NCBI RefSeq assembly: GCF_900106665.1
Contig: NZ_FNNA01000003.1
Coordinates: forward strand, 1 to 64,000
DNA: 64,000 nucleotides
Source of the DNA: Paracoccus sanguinis
Lineage (GTDB): Bacteria > Pseudomonadota > Alphaproteobacteria > Rhodobacterales > Rhodobacteraceae
Direction: 5' to 3'
The notes beneath the pieces were generated by a model. It saw only the letters and a list, made by a program, of their open reading frames with translations. It made no database searches and had not been told where the DNA came from. Made by a program: the position numbers and the translations under genes. Positions 63,257 to 64,000 of this stretch are shown here, piece after piece. Numbering within the stretch: the stretch's first letter is position 1; every line of letters starts with the position of its first letter.

Positions 63257-64000
63257 ATGGCCGACCCCGCCACCAAGGACCTCGTCCTGACCGTCGCCTG
63301 CGCCTCGCGCCGCGGCATCGTCGCCGCCGTCGCCGGGTTCCTCGCCGAGCACGGCTGCAACATCACCGACTCGGCGCAGTTCGACGACCTCGCCAACGGC
63401 CGCTTCTTCATGCGCGTAAGTTTCCGCAGCGAGACGGGCGCCGCGGCCGACGCACTGCGCGAGGCCTTCGTGCCGGTGGCCGAGGGCTTCGGCATGGACT
63501 GGGCGATCCACGACCCCGCCCGGCGGATGCGGGTGCTGCTGATGGTCTCGGGCTTCGGCCACTGCCTGAACGACATCCTCTATCGCTGGCGGATCGGGGC
63601 GCTGCCGATCGACATCGTCGGCGTCGTCTCGAACCACCTGACCTACGAGAAGCTGGTGGTGAACCACGACCTGCCGTTCCACCACATCCCCGTCACCAAG
63701 GCCCGCAAGGCCGAGGCCGAGGCCCGGCTGATGGAGGTGGTCGAGGAGACCGGCACCGAACTCGTGGTCCTCGCCCGCTACATGCAGGTGCTGTCGGACG
63801 CGATCTGCGCGCGGATGTCGGGCCGGATCATCAACATCCACCACTCGTTCCTGCCGAGCTTCAAGGGCGCCAATCCCTACCGGCAGGCCTATGACCGGGG
63901 GGTGAAGCTGATCGGGGCGACGGCGCATTACGTCACCGCCGATCTCGACGAAGGCCCGATCATCGAGCAGGACACGGTCCGCGTCACCCACGCCCAGTCG
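63257..64000 (+). CDS. purU: Formyltetrahydrofolate deformylase (5' part; runs off the window)
   Basis: The ATG at 63257 opens a frame that is still open at the window edge (248 codons visible of about 290 usual). It has an N-terminal ACT domain ('LVLTVACASRRGIVAAVAGF', 'FRSETG' region) and a formyltransferase-like catalytic domain ('RVLLMVSGFGHCLNDILYRW', 'VVLARYMQVLSDAICARMSG', active-site 'IINIHHSFLPSFKGANPY', 'GATAHYVTADLDEGPIIEQD'). It hydrolyses 10-formyl-THF to formate and THF, balancing one-carbon pools. Confidence 0.93.
   Translation, partial: MADPATKDLVLTVACASRRGIVAAVAGFLAEHGCNITDSAQFDDLANGRFFMRVSFRSETGAAADALREAFVPVAEGFGMDWAIHDPARRMRVLLMVSGFGHCLNDILYRWRIGALPIDIVGVVSNHLTYEKLVVNHDLPFHHIPVTKARKAEAEARLMEVVEETGTELVVLARYMQVLSDAICARMSGRIINIHHSFLPSFKGANPYRQAYDRGVKLIGATAHYVTADLDEGPIIEQDTVRVTHAQS

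Overview
The window looks like chromosomal DNA of a high-GC alphaproteobacterium, most likely Rhodobacterales/Paracoccaceae. The basis is the PhaZ-PhaC-PhaP-PhaR polyhydroxyalkanoate cluster with TGC-rich PhaR-type operators, the RutR-controlled pyrimidine-breakdown operon, TRAP transporters, an H-NOX-like/GGDEF pair and an lpxD-acp-KAS cluster. No rRNA, CRISPR array or intact insertion sequence was seen. One tRNA gene is present: tRNA-Ser(GGA), 20326-20415.

Region 1 (1-1822) is the tail of a decaying prophage. Two head-tail genes are followed, across a large internal deletion, by the remains of a lysis cassette: M15 endolysin, holin-like protein, and Rz/Rz1-type spanins. The endolysin, holin and Rz1 carry frameshifts, one of them caused by a 10-bp tandem duplication.

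Region 2 (1866-about 13400) is a stress-survival island abutting the prophage remnant. Its gene content resembles the transmissible locus of stress tolerance / locus of heat resistance of Gammaproteobacteria. Two divergent operons leave a central 880-bp region. Leftward: the ClpG/ClpK-type disaggregase, a protein joining a hibernation-factor (HPF)-like domain to sigma-70-like regions, HdeD, a small coupled ORF, an unknown membrane protein, an NDUFS4-like protein and a KefB-like antiporter membrane domain. Rightward: two Hsp20s, YfdX, PsiE and a broken HtpX protease. Both ends look cut: KefB lacks its RCK part, and HtpX is frameshifted and truncated.

Region 3 (13543-20415) is core chromosome: an alpha/beta hydrolase, a PPOX-like stress protein, PHB metabolism (phaZ divergent from phaC, then phaP and phaR) and tRNA-Ser. 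PhaC carries an unusual 215-residue Ala/Lys/Arg-rich N-terminal extension.

Region 4 (20416-about 29390) is an accessory, defence-like block downstream of the tRNA. It holds a DUF262/HNH protein with a membrane-anchored partner. Beyond them a WYL regulator plus HEPN-like protein is divergent from a 92-residue protein and a 1088-residue RecB nuclease-DEDDy exonuclease-SF1 helicase fusion. An inverted repeat lies in their shared promoter region.

Region 5 (29393-38190) holds an orphan CheB, a cysS-cimA-squalene/phytoene-synthase-like operon linked by 4-bp overlaps, a PleD-like diguanylate cyclase with a degenerate first receiver, DUF3572, and an H-NOX-like protein lacking heme ligands coupled to an HNOBA-GGDEF cyclase.

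Region 6 (38234-48297) is a ten-gene leftward operon for reductive pyrimidine catabolism and uptake: omega-aminotransferase, cupin, beta-ureidopropionase, dihydropyrimidinase, SDR, ABC ATPase, GNAT, two permeases and a binding protein. It is headed by a near-consensus RutR operator and a divergent rutR. Dihydropyrimidine dehydrogenase is not in the window.

Region 7 (48453-64000) holds kup, a DctPQM TRAP transporter, a MATE exporter, GDP-mannose synthesis (manC-type), a Tat-type DUF882 peptidase, an L,D-transpeptidase, lpxD-acp-KAS, a 2Fe-2S ferredoxin and the 5' part of purU, which runs off the window.
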